64,000 bases of DNA from a virus. The stretch lies in IMG/VR virus record IMGVR_UViG_3300021375_000017, positions 28,002 through 92,001 of that record; one strand, given 5' to 3'. Below are positions 14,353-23,704 of this stretch, piece after piece. Position 1 is the stretch's first letter; each line of letters begins with the position of its first letter. The notes beneath the pieces are model-generated. The model saw only the letters and a program-made list of their open reading frames with translations, searched no databases and was not told the origin of the DNA. The position numbers were made by a program, and so were the translations under genes.

Positions 14353-14756
14353 TGACTGTAAATACTGAAGCATATCTTGAATTTGTCAATGCCGTCACCT
14401 CACAACAAAGTAAAGATCACGAAGCATTCCTCTATCGTCTTCAAGAATTGGAAGGCCAAGAGTTTCCTACCGAGCGACTGTTTACTGCTGCTGTAGGAAT
14501 GTCTGCTGAGGCAGGTGAGTTTACTGAAGTTGTCAAGAAGATCGTCTTCCAAGGTAAACCAGTAAATGAAGAAAACTTATTTCATCTGAAACGTGAACTT
14601 GGTGATATTATGTGGTATGTTGCTCAAGCGTGTATGGGTCTTGATACGACCATTGATGAAATTATTGAGATGAATGTTGAGAAACTGAAGTCTCGTTATC
14701 CTGGTGGAGAATTTTCCGTAAAACATTCCGAAGTCCGAAAGGAAGGTGATGTATGA
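14352..14756 (+). CDS. mazG: MazG-like nucleotide pyrophosphohydrolase
   Basis: 134 residues with the all-alpha MazG fold pattern: SAEAGEFTEVVKKIVFQ followed by KRELGDIMWYVAQACMGL, supplying the Glu/Asp metal ligands. Cyanophage MazG is proposed to hydrolyse NTPs or dNTPs; early suggestions of ppGpp hydrolysis are disputed. Start overlaps the gp41 stop by one base and the stop overlaps the next gene by ATGA. Confidence 0.9.
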   Translation: MTVNTEAYLEFVNAVTSQQSKDHEAFLYRLQELEGQEFPTERLFTAAVGMSAEAGEFTEVVKKIVFQGKPVNEENLFHLKRELGDIMWYVAQACMGLDTTIDEIIEMNVEKLKSRYPGGEFSVKHSEVRKEGDV

Positions 14757-15448
14757 CCTACGACTTCTCATTTGCACATTCACCTGAAGGATTTGATAAT
14801 CATATCAACGATAGTATTCGTGGATATTCAAACCTCCTAGAAGATACTGTATCGTTCTCTCGATACTTTGTGGAGGATCATACTAAAGTTGTTGATGTTG
14901 GATGTTCAACTGGTAAACTTACCAAGATGATTATTGACAACAATCCTAATCGTCAGTACGCACATTATGTGGGTGTAGAACTTGCTGGTAGTTTTTATGA
15001 TGATCTTGAGGAACGTCATATAGAGGTTCGTAAAGAATACCCTGGTGCATTGTTAGAATGGGTTCGTGGTAATGTCACTAACTATGAGTTCAAGAACTGT
15101 TCTCTAGTAACATCACTGTTTACTCTACAGTTTATGCCCAAGACTACCAGACAAGATACGATCAATAAGATCTATAATGGTCTCAATGAAGGTGGTGCAT
15201 TTATCTTTGCTGAGAAGTTGATGTGTGAGAATGCATTCTTTCAAGAACTTCTTACCTTTAATCATTATGATTACAAGAGAAAGACTTTCAGTGCAGAACA
15301 AATCATGGATAAGGAGAAACAACTTCGTGATATGTTGAAACCTAATACATGGTCTGAACTAAGAGATATGGTGATGACTGCGGGGTTCAAAGACTGTCAG
15401 ATCTTCTGGAGAAACCATCAGTTCGTTGGAGTTATTGCAATTAAGTAA
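14753..15448 (+). CDS. class I SAM-binding protein resembling CmoA
   Basis: 231 residues. The SAM-binding motif I is VVDVGCSTGKLT. The whole layout (SIRGYSNLLEDTVSFSRYFV, then TSLFTLQFMPKTTRQ, LNEGGAFIFAEKLM, HYDYKRKTFSAEQI, and a C-terminal FVGVIAIK) parallels bacterial CmoA, which makes carboxy-SAM for tRNA wobble-uridine modification. No CmoB is seen nearby, so the reaction is uncertain; a plain methyltransferase is possible. It overlaps neighbours at both ends. Confidence 0.72.
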   Translation: MTYDFSFAHSPEGFDNHINDSIRGYSNLLEDTVSFSRYFVEDHTKVVDVGCSTGKLTKMIIDNNPNRQYAHYVGVELAGSFYDDLEERHIEVRKEYPGALLEWVRGNVTNYEFKNCSLVTSLFTLQFMPKTTRQDTINKIYNGLNEGGAFIFAEKLMCENAFFQELLTFNHYDYKRKTFSAEQIMDKEKQLRDMLKPNTWSELRDMVMTAGFKDCQIFWRNHQFVGVIAIK

Positions 15449-16845
15449 TGTGTGGAATTATTGGTGGATTTGATATTCCACAAATTGAAAAAGGTTTGAA
15501 CTCTATTATTCATAGGGGACCAGATAACCAACAGATTGTCCAAATGGAGAACATCTATTTTGGACATGTTCGTTTGTCTATTATTGATACTAGTAATGAG
15601 TCAAATCAGCCATTTGTTTATGGTGACACCACCATGATCTTCAATGGTACCATTTGGAACTATCGTGAGTTAAGAGAAGAATTGAATATTGAAACAAAGA
15701 CTTCAGGTGACACTGAGGTACTTTGTGCTATCTTGGATAGGTATGGTATTGAAGGATTGAATAAAGTTCAAGGAATGTTTGCCATTGCATTTACTCAAGG
15801 AGACGGTTCTATTACTATTGTGAGAGACCGTCATGGTGAAGTTCCTCTTCATTACTCTCTCCTTACAGGTCTCTTTCCATCATTCTCTTTCTGTTCAGAG
15901 ATCAAAGGTCTTTTGGCAATGGGGGAGATTGGTAAAACAGTTAAAATGTTAGAACCCGGATCATTTATTAAGGTTTCCTCTGATTACTCTGTAAAAGAGG
16001 GGTATTGGTATAACGTCAGAGAACATATCGAAGATACTTCTACATGGAACTTTAATGATTCTAAAGCGATGGTTTATAGAAACATTGTGATGGGTTCATT
16101 TGAAAGAACTGTTGCCGATGTTCCTGTTGCATGCTTACTCTCTGGTGGTATTGATTCTGCTATCACAACTCTCATTGCATCTAAACACATCCCAAACTTG
16201 GTGACATATACTGCAGTCCATGATGAGAACTCAAAAGATTTAAAGTCTGCTAGAAAAGTTGCTAAATATTTGGGAGTTGAACTCCGAGAAGTTATAGTTC
16301 AACCACCTACCATCGATGATGTTAATGATGTTATCAATACCATTGAGATGCCATATAAGGCCCAAGTAGAGATTGGATATCCTTGTATTCAACTTGCAAA
16401 AAGAATCCATGAAGATGGTTTTAAGGTGATTATGTCAGGTGAAGGTAGTGACGAACTCTGGGCATCCTATGGTATGAGTTACCATGGTATTAAGGATAAA
16501 GGTTGGACTGACTATAGAATAGGACTCTTTGGTTCACAACATCGTAAAAATTTCACAAGATGTAATAAGATTTTTATGAAGTATGGTATTGAATGTAGAC
16601 TACCTTTTTTAAACACTCAGTTAGTAGAGACTGCACTTGGTCTCAGTCAAGATACTGTTTGGGACGGTAAAGCTAGACCTAAAGCAATTCTCCAAGAGGC
16701 TTTCAGAGGTCAACTCCCAGATGATATTGTTGATAGAAAGAAGGTAGCATTTCAGGATGGTATGGGAATCAAATCTCTTTACGAAGACATTGTAGATTCT
16801 CCAAAAACATATTACACTAAACACTATAAGAAACAGTTCTCATGA
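15448..16845 (+). CDS. asnB: asparagine synthetase (glutamine-hydrolysing)
   Basis: 465 residues. Class II amidotransferase domain with catalytic Cys2 (MCGIIGGFD) and HRGPDNQQ, then a PP-loop synthetase domain with SGGIDS at 232-237 and SGEGSDELWASYG. It converts aspartate to asparagine with glutamine as nitrogen donor. It is shorter than bacterial AsnB (about 550 aa) but keeps both active sites. Overlaps both neighbours, so co-expressed with mazG and the methyltransferase genes. Confidence 0.93.
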   Translation: MCGIIGGFDIPQIEKGLNSIIHRGPDNQQIVQMENIYFGHVRLSIIDTSNESNQPFVYGDTTMIFNGTIWNYRELREELNIETKTSGDTEVLCAILDRYGIEGLNKVQGMFAIAFTQGDGSITIVRDRHGEVPLHYSLLTGLFPSFSFCSEIKGLLAMGEIGKTVKMLEPGSFIKVSSDYSVKEGYWYNVREHIEDTSTWNFNDSKAMVYRNIVMGSFERTVADVPVACLLSGGIDSAITTLIASKHIPNLVTYTAVHDENSKDLKSARKVAKYLGVELREVIVQPPTIDDVNDVINTIEMPYKAQVEIGYPCIQLAKRIHEDGFKVIMSGEGSDELWASYGMSYHGIKDKGWTDYRIGLFGSQHRKNFTRCNKIFMKYGIECRLPFLNTQLVETALGLSQDTVWDGKARPKAILQEAFRGQLPDDIVDRKKVAFQDGMGIKSLYEDIVDSPKTYYTKHYKKQFS

Positions 16846-18011
16846 AACTCCCCTACAAATTACAAGATGTTTATGACGGTGAAGCTCAACAGAAGTTCAC
16901 TGTCATTTCTACGTTCGCTGGTGGAGGTGGTTCGTCCACTGGTTATCGTCTTGCAGGTGGTAAGATCCTCTGTATCAATGAGTTTGTAGAAGAGGCAAGA
17001 AATACTTATTCCGAGAATTATCCATCTACTACTATTTTACCTGGTGATATTAAGGAGTTGACAGGTAAAGACTTCCTTGAAGCCACTGGTCTCAAACAAG
17101 GAGAACTTGATATTCTTGATGGTTCACCACCATGTTCTGCATTCTCTGTTGCAGGTTCAATGTGTCATAACATCTATGAAGAAGAGAGGGTAGACTTATT
17201 TGGAAACACCTACACCACTAGAGTTAGTGGTAAACATTCTGATGGTTGGGGAAAGACAAAAACTTATTCTGACGGTAAACAAGTTGAAAATATTGAAGAT
17301 TTGTTTTTTGAATATATCCGTATAGCAAAAGACATTCAACCAAAAGTAATTGTTGCAGAGAATGTCAAAGGATTGACTGTTGGTGAAGCTAAAACATACT
17401 ATGCAAAGATTACAAATGCATTTACAGAAATTGGATACCTAGTCACTTCTAAAGTAATGAAAGCATCAAATCATGGTGTGGGACAAGGACGGGAGAGACT
17501 TATCTTTATTGGAGTTCGTGAAGATATTGCAGATAAGATCGGAATGTTGATTACTGGAGTCAATAGTATATTTCCCAGACCTTCAAAAGAATCAACTACA
17601 ATTTCTGATATCATTGATGGTGTTGAGAATAATTCTGAAGATGTTAAAACTCTTACTGAAAAGTTGGTAAGTAGTAACATATACAAAAATGTTATCAGTA
17701 AGATGCCCAAGAATCCAGATAAAGTTTTGACTGGTATGGACTATCACCCTAAAGGACATTGTTTTAATACAAAGAGAGTCTCTTTAAAAAAACCATCTCC
17801 AACTCTTACTGCTAGTGGTGGTTTGATTCATTGGAACGAAGATCGTCCATTGACTGTTCCAGAACTTAAACGTATTCAATCACTTCCTGATGACTTTGTT
17901 TTGACTGGTACATATTCTCAACAGTCTGAAAGAGTGGGTAGAATGGTTCCACCTCTGATGATGAAAGCAATAGCAGAAAACATTTACAAAGAAGTCCTAT
18001 CTAAACTATAG
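16842..18011 (+). CDS. cytosine-C5 DNA methyltransferase
   Basis: 389 residues. Motif I STFAGGGGSSTGYRLAG, motif IV GSPPCSAFS with catalytic Cys98, motif VI ENV (173-175), motif VIII QGRERLIFIG (from 215), and the C-terminal GRMVPPLMMKAIA (motifs IX/X region). No partner restriction enzyme is adjacent, so it is an orphan enzyme, plausibly protecting phage DNA from host or competitor nucleases. Recognition sequence unknown. Confidence 0.93.
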   Translation: MKLPYKLQDVYDGEAQQKFTVISTFAGGGGSSTGYRLAGGKILCINEFVEEARNTYSENYPSTTILPGDIKELTGKDFLEATGLKQGELDILDGSPPCSAFSVAGSMCHNIYEEERVDLFGNTYTTRVSGKHSDGWGKTKTYSDGKQVENIEDLFFEYIRIAKDIQPKVIVAENVKGLTVGEAKTYYAKITNAFTEIGYLVTSKVMKASNHGVGQGRERLIFIGVREDIADKIGMLITGVNSIFPRPSKESTTISDIIDGVENNSEDVKTLTEKLVSSNIYKNVISKMPKNPDKVLTGMDYHPKGHCFNTKRVSLKKPSPTLTASGGLIHWNEDRPLTVPELKRIQSLPDDFVLTGTYSQQSERVGRMVPPLMMKAIAENIYKEVLSKL

Positions 18012-18022
18012 AAACTCTTCAA

Positions 18023-18030
18023 TATAAATA
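18023..18030 (+). promoter_or_regulatory. late promoter for the structural-type gene block
   Basis: An exact TATAAATA. An in-frame ATG starts right at its 3' edge (18031) and could not be translated from this promoter, which favours the ATG at 18061 for the next gene. Confidence 0.7.
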
Positions 18031-18060
18031 ATGATAATAGAAGTTGTTAGAACTAAAACC

Positions 18061-19533
18061 ATGTCGGATATGAGTAATCTGTACAGAGCTTATTCAGCTG
18101 TACACAGTTCTGAAGTTAGTGATCAGTTGAGTGAGTCTAGAGATCTCATTTCTGATATGCAGTTCAACCAACTGAACTCCTCTGATCTTCAGGAAGTTGC
18201 TGAAGAGATTCTGGAAGAGATGTTTGAACTTAGTCTTGATATTGAACAATCTTCTGATATCATTGCTGATATTTTGAGTGAGGCACTGAAGACCAGTCAG
18301 TCTGACCTCAAGTCACAAAAGATTGACTATATTGGAGAAGCATTTGATGCTGCTCTTGAGAATGGTCATACTGTAGAAAGATTCCTTGGTTATAGAAGGT
18401 CTAAGAAAGTTCAGGAGAACTTCCACAATACTTCCAACGAAGATCGTAGTAGTAAGAGACTTCACGAAGCCCTGATTGCTCAAGAGAGAAAGAACATCAA
18501 AGAAGGTATTCTTTCCCTGATTGAGAAGAAGACAAAAGATTCTTCTTACCTTGAGACCAACATGAAGAAGAGAGCGGAGAATAATGAGAAGGCCCGTAAG
18601 GACATGGAGAAGATGGGTTCAATGAAGAACCCCCAACTTGAAGAGTTCTCTCAAATCAGAAAAGATTGGAGTAGTGCCTACTCTTCCATCTATGAGAAGA
18701 TGGATCCTGTTGGTCAGGAAGATGGTGACATCGATAATGATGGTGATGAGGATAAGTCTGATAAGTATCTTGCTAATCGTCGTAAGGCCATTGGTAAGTC
18801 TATGGGTAAGAAAGGTAAGTGTGAGAAGTGTGGTAAAGATCCCTGTGAGTGTGATAAGAAAGAAGTAGAAGAAGGTTACAAGGAACTTCCTAAGAACAAG
18901 ATGTTCCGTAAGGCAGGTAACCTAGGACGTGAAGCGATCAGTACTCCTATTGATCCTGAGAAGCGTCAAAAGGCATATGATCGTTCTAAGAAAATCGTTA
19001 AGACTCTCAACAAAGCAAACGAAGAAGTCCAACAGGTTGATGAAGCAATCACCAGCGAAAAGGGTAAAGAAAAAATGAAGAAGATGATTGATGCTCGCAC
19101 CACTGATTCTGGTAGAGCAAAGCCAGGTAAAGGTCAAAACGTTAAAGACATTAGGCACATTGGTCGTGCTAATGTTGATGGGTATGGTGGTACACCTTCC
19201 AATCTAAAGGTTGCCAAGAACCCAGTAAAATCTAACTTCACTGGTCTCAATAGTGGAACCGGCAACAAAGCAGCAAAAAGAGCAGCAGCACTAAAGAAAG
19301 AAGAAGTAACATTCTCTGAAGCTGAACTGAAAGCCATTCAGACAAAGGTTGATGCATGGGATGTTGAAGAAGGTTATCAGCGTAATCCCGAGAAGGGAGA
19401 GGCTCAAGCAAGAAAGTCTGAAACTTCTGGTCAAAAGACAGAGAGAAATGTCCGTGATAGACTGAAGACTATGGATCCTAAGAAGGCTGAAGCAATGAAG
19501 AAACAGATGAGAGCTGTTGGTTTAAGTGTTTGA
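18061..19533 (+). CDS. predicted virion-associated protein, helical, with Ca- and Zn-type motifs
   Basis: 490 residues from the ATG at 18061. Acidic helical N-terminal half (SDLQEVAEEILEEMFELSL); then an EF-hand-like DGDIDNDGDEDKSDKY, a Cys cluster CEKCGKDPCEC, and a lysine-rich C-terminal half. Late promoter control and resemblance, as I recall it, to other cyanomyovirus proteins with the DNDGD...YLxNRRKAIGK motif support a virion or head-assembly role. Exact function not recognised. Confidence 0.6.
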   Translation: MSDMSNLYRAYSAVHSSEVSDQLSESRDLISDMQFNQLNSSDLQEVAEEILEEMFELSLDIEQSSDIIADILSEALKTSQSDLKSQKIDYIGEAFDAALENGHTVERFLGYRRSKKVQENFHNTSNEDRSSKRLHEALIAQERKNIKEGILSLIEKKTKDSSYLETNMKKRAENNEKARKDMEKMGSMKNPQLEEFSQIRKDWSSAYSSIYEKMDPVGQEDGDIDNDGDEDKSDKYLANRRKAIGKSMGKKGKCEKCGKDPCECDKKEVEEGYKELPKNKMFRKAGNLGREAISTPIDPEKRQKAYDRSKKIVKTLNKANEEVQQVDEAITSEKGKEKMKKMIDARTTDSGRAKPGKGQNVKDIRHIGRANVDGYGGTPSNLKVAKNPVKSNFTGLNSGTGNKAAKRAAALKKEEVTFSEAELKAIQTKVDAWDVEEGYQRNPEKGEAQARKSETSGQKTERNVRDRLKTMDPKKAEAMKKQMRAVGLSV

Positions 19534-19548
19534 TATCTCGGAGTCCCG

Positions 19549-21582
19549 ATGAAAGACGTATTTAAATTTCTAAAGGACTCTAGAAAACTCCTGGAGTCCA
19601 CAACCTCTGAGAGGGCGGCTGAACTTGGTTACGAATATCGTGCCCGTGGAGTTTGGGGTGACCCAAGAACCAATAAGAGATATAGGACTGATGGTAATCG
19701 TTTCGTAGAGATTGACGAACCTAAAAAACAAGAAAGAGATCCTAAGGAAAAGGAACCCAAAACACTTTCCCAATTCAAGAAAGATGTTCCTCAACAGAAA
19801 CAACCTGAAGAGGAAGTACCTTCTGTTGCAAATCAGATGGATAGAGTTGTTCCTGGTGGACCAACTGAAACTGCAATAAGTTCAGGTGACCAGAAGACTG
19901 TTGAAAAACAACTCTCTCGTGGTAGAGAGAATGTTCAAAGTCCTGAGAGAAAGAAGCAAGTTGCTCAACAAGCATCTGATATTATTGCACAGTTACAAGC
20001 AGAGAAAGAGGCCGAAGAGAAGGCTGAACTGGAGGCAGAAGCACAGGCTCAGGCAGAATTAGAAAATCAAGAACCAGTAGAACCAGAAAAAGGTCCAGAG
20101 GATTTTAGGACTATTGATGATGTAGTTGCAGAGAAAGAAGAAGAGATTGACTATAATGATGATGAAGAAGCCTTTGAACAAGAGTATGAAGCATATGAAA
20201 AAGAAGCAGCAGAGATGATGAAGTCTCTGACTGACCGTCAAAAAAAGATGATGGAGAAAAAGTTTGCTTCTTTCACAGAAAGTTTGAAGAAGATTCCTTC
20301 TGCAACAGATAAGAAATCATTCCTTCAGTCAATGGCTCATGCAAAGTCATTTGAAGGTCGTGTGAATGCTGGTGCTGGTAAGAATAACCTTGGTTATGCT
20401 GACATTCAGAACTTAATGGCCAATCGTGATCGTTTATTGGAAGGTTATGGTGATGGATCTCCAGAACAAATCAAAAAGTTTGTACAATCTGTAAGAGCTA
20501 TTAAGGTATCTGATGAATTTGTAGATGCTTCTTTTGAAGTTCTTCCTGATGCGTTCAAAAAATCACTAAGTGGTAAGGGTCAAGTAACAACTGACAAGTA
20601 TGTGTCTGACGATAAGGCACATAAAGATATGCATTATCTTGGTAGAAATGAAGATGGTACTGCCAGAAGAGGTCCTGCTAGTAATAAAGACAGAGCAAAG
20701 TTGATGTGGAGAATCTACCTAGAACAGGGTGGACGTGATGCATACACAGGTCTTCCTCTAGACCTCCAAGCCATGGACCTAGAACATGTTCGTGGGTTCA
20801 ACAATAAAGATGGTGGAAAACCTGGTAAGGTAGAGTGGGAACAAAGAGAGAATGATGATAACATGACTCTTATTAATTCCAATGTCAACCAACAGAAGGT
20901 AGACCTTTCAATGGAGGAATTCTTTAAGAAGAAGGTTGACCCTAATAAGGACAAAGGAGAAGCTGACTTTGGTGGTATTGAAAAACTATTTGACAAACAA
21001 AACCAGATTGGTACTGTTGGAGATGAGTTAGCACAAACACTTCTTGGTGAAGGTGGTAAGGGATTGGCCGAGGGTGTATCAAGAGAAATTCTTGATGAAC
21101 ACTTTGCATCTGATGACAATAGTTACAATAGTCTGAGAGAAGAGTTCCGTAAGGTAGCAACTACACCAAAAGATAAGGCAAAGGCTGCTGGTATGAAGTC
21201 TAAACTTGGTAAGACACTTCTTAAAGCAACTGGTCTTGCTCGTGGTATTACTGATAAGAGTGGTAGAAGAACTGTTGCACTACAAGAAAATGTATATCGT
21301 GGTTTCTTGAAGTCCATGGCAAATGCAAAACCTGCAGACCGTCAAAAATATATGGATGGTTGGGCAGAGGCTATCAAACAGGGTAATGAGGAGAGAGAAC
21401 CAAAGGCAGTTAACCGTAAGTTACTTGAACTTGGTTTGATTGATGAGGACATCCTGAATGATAAGAAATTAGGTAAAGTTTTTAAAGAAGAATACGATGA
21501 AACTAGGAGAACATCTAAAACATATGGTAGGATGTTTATATCCAAGTACCACAAGGATAATAAATACTTCTATGGAATCTGA
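19549..21582 (+). CDS. large protein with internal HNH nuclease domain, probable virion or internal protein
   Basis: 677 residues. The N-terminal ~50 residues resemble the N-terminus of the next gene product (SERAAELG...VWGDPR...RT). A long acidic coiled-coil-like region follows (EKEAEEKAELEAEAQAQ). An HNH-type nuclease domain lies around residues 390-460: DAYTGLPLDLQAMDLEHVRG then DDNMTLINSNVNQ. The C-terminal part is helical. It follows a late-promoter block with only 15 bases spacing. A nuclease ejected with DNA or one used in head maturation are both possible. Confidence 0.6.
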   Translation: MKDVFKFLKDSRKLLESTTSERAAELGYEYRARGVWGDPRTNKRYRTDGNRFVEIDEPKKQERDPKEKEPKTLSQFKKDVPQQKQPEEEVPSVANQMDRVVPGGPTETAISSGDQKTVEKQLSRGRENVQSPERKKQVAQQASDIIAQLQAEKEAEEKAELEAEAQAQAELENQEPVEPEKGPEDFRTIDDVVAEKEEEIDYNDDEEAFEQEYEAYEKEAAEMMKSLTDRQKKMMEKKFASFTESLKKIPSATDKKSFLQSMAHAKSFEGRVNAGAGKNNLGYADIQNLMANRDRLLEGYGDGSPEQIKKFVQSVRAIKVSDEFVDASFEVLPDAFKKSLSGKGQVTTDKYVSDDKAHKDMHYLGRNEDGTARRGPASNKDRAKLMWRIYLEQGGRDAYTGLPLDLQAMDLEHVRGFNNKDGGKPGKVEWEQRENDDNMTLINSNVNQQKVDLSMEEFFKKKVDPNKDKGEADFGGIEKLFDKQNQIGTVGDELAQTLLGEGGKGLAEGVSREILDEHFASDDNSYNSLREEFRKVATTPKDKAKAAGMKSKLGKTLLKATGLARGITDKSGRRTVALQENVYRGFLKSMANAKPADRQKYMDGWAEAIKQGNEEREPKAVNRKLLELGLIDEDILNDKKLGKVFKEEYDETRRTSKTYGRMFISKYHKDNKYFYGI

Positions 21583-21588
21583 TAAAAG

Positions 21589-22854
21589 ATGAAAAGTTTC
21601 TTTAGATTTATTACAGAAGCAAGAAGTACACCTGTATCTGAGAAGGCCAAGAAGCTTGGTTTAGTCAGTGATGGTAGTGGTGGATGGAAAGATAGAGCAG
21701 GTAAGACTGTTGCGAGAACAGTTGGTGGTGAACTTAAGTTTACTGATAGAGGAACATCATCAGTTCAGTCTGATGGTGGTCAACAACCCGTAGCACAACA
21801 GAGACAAGAAGTTCCTCAACAAAAGAGAGCGTCAACTGAAGAACCTACTGAGAGAAGAAGTGGTGGTGATGATGAGGAAGAAGGTGGAGATGGTAAAAGG
21901 ACTGGAGAAAATGCAACCCTAGTATTTGGTAGATTTAATCCCCCAACTGTAGGACATAAGAAACTTCTTGATGCAGCTCTTCAGATTTCAGGTGATGGTG
22001 ACCTGAGAATTTATCCTTCCAGATCGGTTGATCCTAAGAAAAATCCTTTAGAGACTGGTCAGAAGACAGAACTCATGAAGAAGATGTTCCCCGATCATAG
22101 TGATAATATTATTAATGATGAGAGTATCAAAACTATATTTGATGCATTGAAGTTGGCAAGTAATGATGGATTCTCAAATGTAAAAATTGTTGTAGGTTCT
22201 GATCGTGTTGCTGAGTTTGACAATCTAGCTCAGAAATACAATGGTAAACTATATGACTTTGAAGAGATTGAAACTATCTCTGCTGGAGAAAGAGATGAAG
22301 ATGCAGAAGGTGTTTCTGGAATGTCTGCCTCTAAGATGAGAAAGGCTGCAACAGAGAATGACTTTGAGACATTCAGAAAAGGTATTCCTGATACTTTGGA
22401 TGATACTGCAACAAAACAGATGATGAATACTGTTCGTAAAGCAATGCAGGTTCAGACAGAATCTTGGAGTCTATGGGAAATTGCTCCTAAGTTTGACTGG
22501 AAGAACTTGAGAGAGAACTATGTAACTGGTAAGATCTTTAAGATTAATCAGTTGGTAGAGAATTTGAATACAGGATTTGTAGGTAAGATTGTTCGTAGAG
22601 GAACTAACTATCTTATTTGTGTGACAGAAGATAATATTATGTTTAAGTCCTGGATCCGTGATCTCCGTGAATATGAAGAGAAGAAACCTGATACCCGTGT
22701 TGGAAGTCCTGGTTACTTTAAGTATGCTGCCAAGATGACACCTGGTTTTGATAAAGGAGATAAGACCAATCTTCAACCTGGCGGAAAACCTTACAAAGGC
22801 CCTAAGACAAATATCAAGGAATTCATAAATAGATACAAAAGTAGAAATCTCTGA
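21589..22854 (+). CDS. nucleotidyltransferase-like protein (HxGH superfamily) with structural-type tail
   Basis: 421 residues. After a ~50-residue N-terminal module shared with the previous gene and a low-complexity linker comes a cytidylyltransferase/NMNAT-like domain: GRFNPPTVGH (114-123) with its TVGH signature, IYPSRSVDPKKNPL, VVGSDRVAEF, and GMSASKMRKAA, the counterpart of the ISSTxxR motif. The C-terminal ~130 residues (ENLNTGFVGKIVRRG, SPGYFKYAAKM) look like late cyanophage proteins. Substrate unknown. Confidence 0.7.
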   Translation: MKSFFRFITEARSTPVSEKAKKLGLVSDGSGGWKDRAGKTVARTVGGELKFTDRGTSSVQSDGGQQPVAQQRQEVPQQKRASTEEPTERRSGGDDEEEGGDGKRTGENATLVFGRFNPPTVGHKKLLDAALQISGDGDLRIYPSRSVDPKKNPLETGQKTELMKKMFPDHSDNIINDESIKTIFDALKLASNDGFSNVKIVVGSDRVAEFDNLAQKYNGKLYDFEEIETISAGERDEDAEGVSGMSASKMRKAATENDFETFRKGIPDTLDDTATKQMMNTVRKAMQVQTESWSLWEIAPKFDWKNLRENYVTGKIFKINQLVENLNTGFVGKIVRRGTNYLICVTEDNIMFKSWIRDLREYEEKKPDTRVGSPGYFKYAAKMTPGFDKGDKTNLQPGGKPYKGPKTNIKEFINRYKSRNL

Positions 22855-22859
22855 GATTC

Positions 22860-23402
22860 ATGAAAAGGAAAAATAAATTCTCGGATTGGAGAGAAGACCT
22901 GATTGAAGTTGCTGGTATTCCTGAACAGGAACCAAAGACTGATACTGATTCTGAGAAAGAGATTACTGAGAAGAAGATAAAGAATAAGATTGTAATTAAT
23001 CCCTCAATGAAGGAAGCCTTTGAAGAAATTGGTGGTACACTTCTTGAAGTTACAGAACTTGATGAGAAGATGGACATGAAGAAGGCTGATATGGGAGATG
23101 TCATTGACGACTTCTATAAGTCTGATGCTCCTCAGTTCAAAGGTAAGTCAAAGAAAAAAAGACGTGAGATGGCCATTGCAGCCAAGTTGAATACTGAAGC
23201 CATGAGTGTAGTTGATCAGATGAAAGCATCTGCAGAGTATTGGAAAAAGAATCCTCGTAAGGATTACAAAGCTGGTGATGGTGTCAAGAGAAATGAACGT
23301 GACGCTAGAGTCAATGCAGCAAGAAAGCCTAAAGATACAAGAACTTCACAACAAAGGATGAATGATGCTGTTGGAAAATCACGTGTAGGAGAGAGTGATT
23401 GA
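22860..23402 (+). CDS. predicted virion-associated protein, 180 aa
   Basis: A charged, mostly helical protein starting MKRKNKFSDWREDLIEVAG. It contains KSKKKRREMAIAAKLNTEA and a basic C-terminus with DTRTSQQRMNDAVGKS. It is in the late block directly after the nucleotidyltransferase-like gene. No enzymatic motif is visible; a structural or packaged role is inferred from context. Confidence 0.55.
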   Translation: MKRKNKFSDWREDLIEVAGIPEQEPKTDTDSEKEITEKKIKNKIVINPSMKEAFEEIGGTLLEVTELDEKMDMKKADMGDVIDDFYKSDAPQFKGKSKKKRREMAIAAKLNTEAMSVVDQMKASAEYWKKNPRKDYKAGDGVKRNERDARVNAARKPKDTRTSQQRMNDAVGKSRVGESD

Positions 23403-23423
23403 TATATAGAGTATAGATACCCA

Positions 23424-23636
23424 ATGAGGTTTATCATGCTCACATTCCTACTCCCACTTGCATCCAAAATTATTTCTGATGCTGTCAACAAAATTCCAGA
23501 AAATGAAGAACTGGGTGAGAAACTTGTTGAGATCTGTCTTGCTATTCTTTCTAAGGCAGTTAAGTTGACCAAGACTGATATGGATGACCAACTTCTTGAA
23601 GTTGTAACCAAGGCAATTAAGAACAGAGAAGAGTAA
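23424..23636 (+). CDS. hypothetical helical protein, 70 aa
   Basis: A small protein with a hydrophobic N-terminal helix (MRFIMLTFLLPLASKII) followed by amphipathic helices (EKLVEICLAILSKAVKLT). The N-terminus could be a membrane anchor. Last gene of the block started at 18023. Function not recognised. Confidence 0.5.
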   Translation: MRFIMLTFLLPLASKIISDAVNKIPENEELGEKLVEICLAILSKAVKLTKTDMDDQLLEVVTKAIKNREE

Positions 23637-23664
23637 AAACCTGAGATATAGTCTCTCTAGTTTT

Positions 23665-23672
23665 TATAAATA
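23665..23672 (+). promoter_or_regulatory. late promoter (TATAAATA)
   Basis: An exact match 33 bases before the structural gene at 23705. Confidence 0.65.
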
Positions 23673-23704
23673 TTTCTATCTAACAAAGTTTATTAGGAAA
23701 AGAC

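Noticed and set aside
20715-21119. Reverse-strand open frame within the large HNH-domain protein
   Set aside because: Antisense with skewed composition and no initiation signals.
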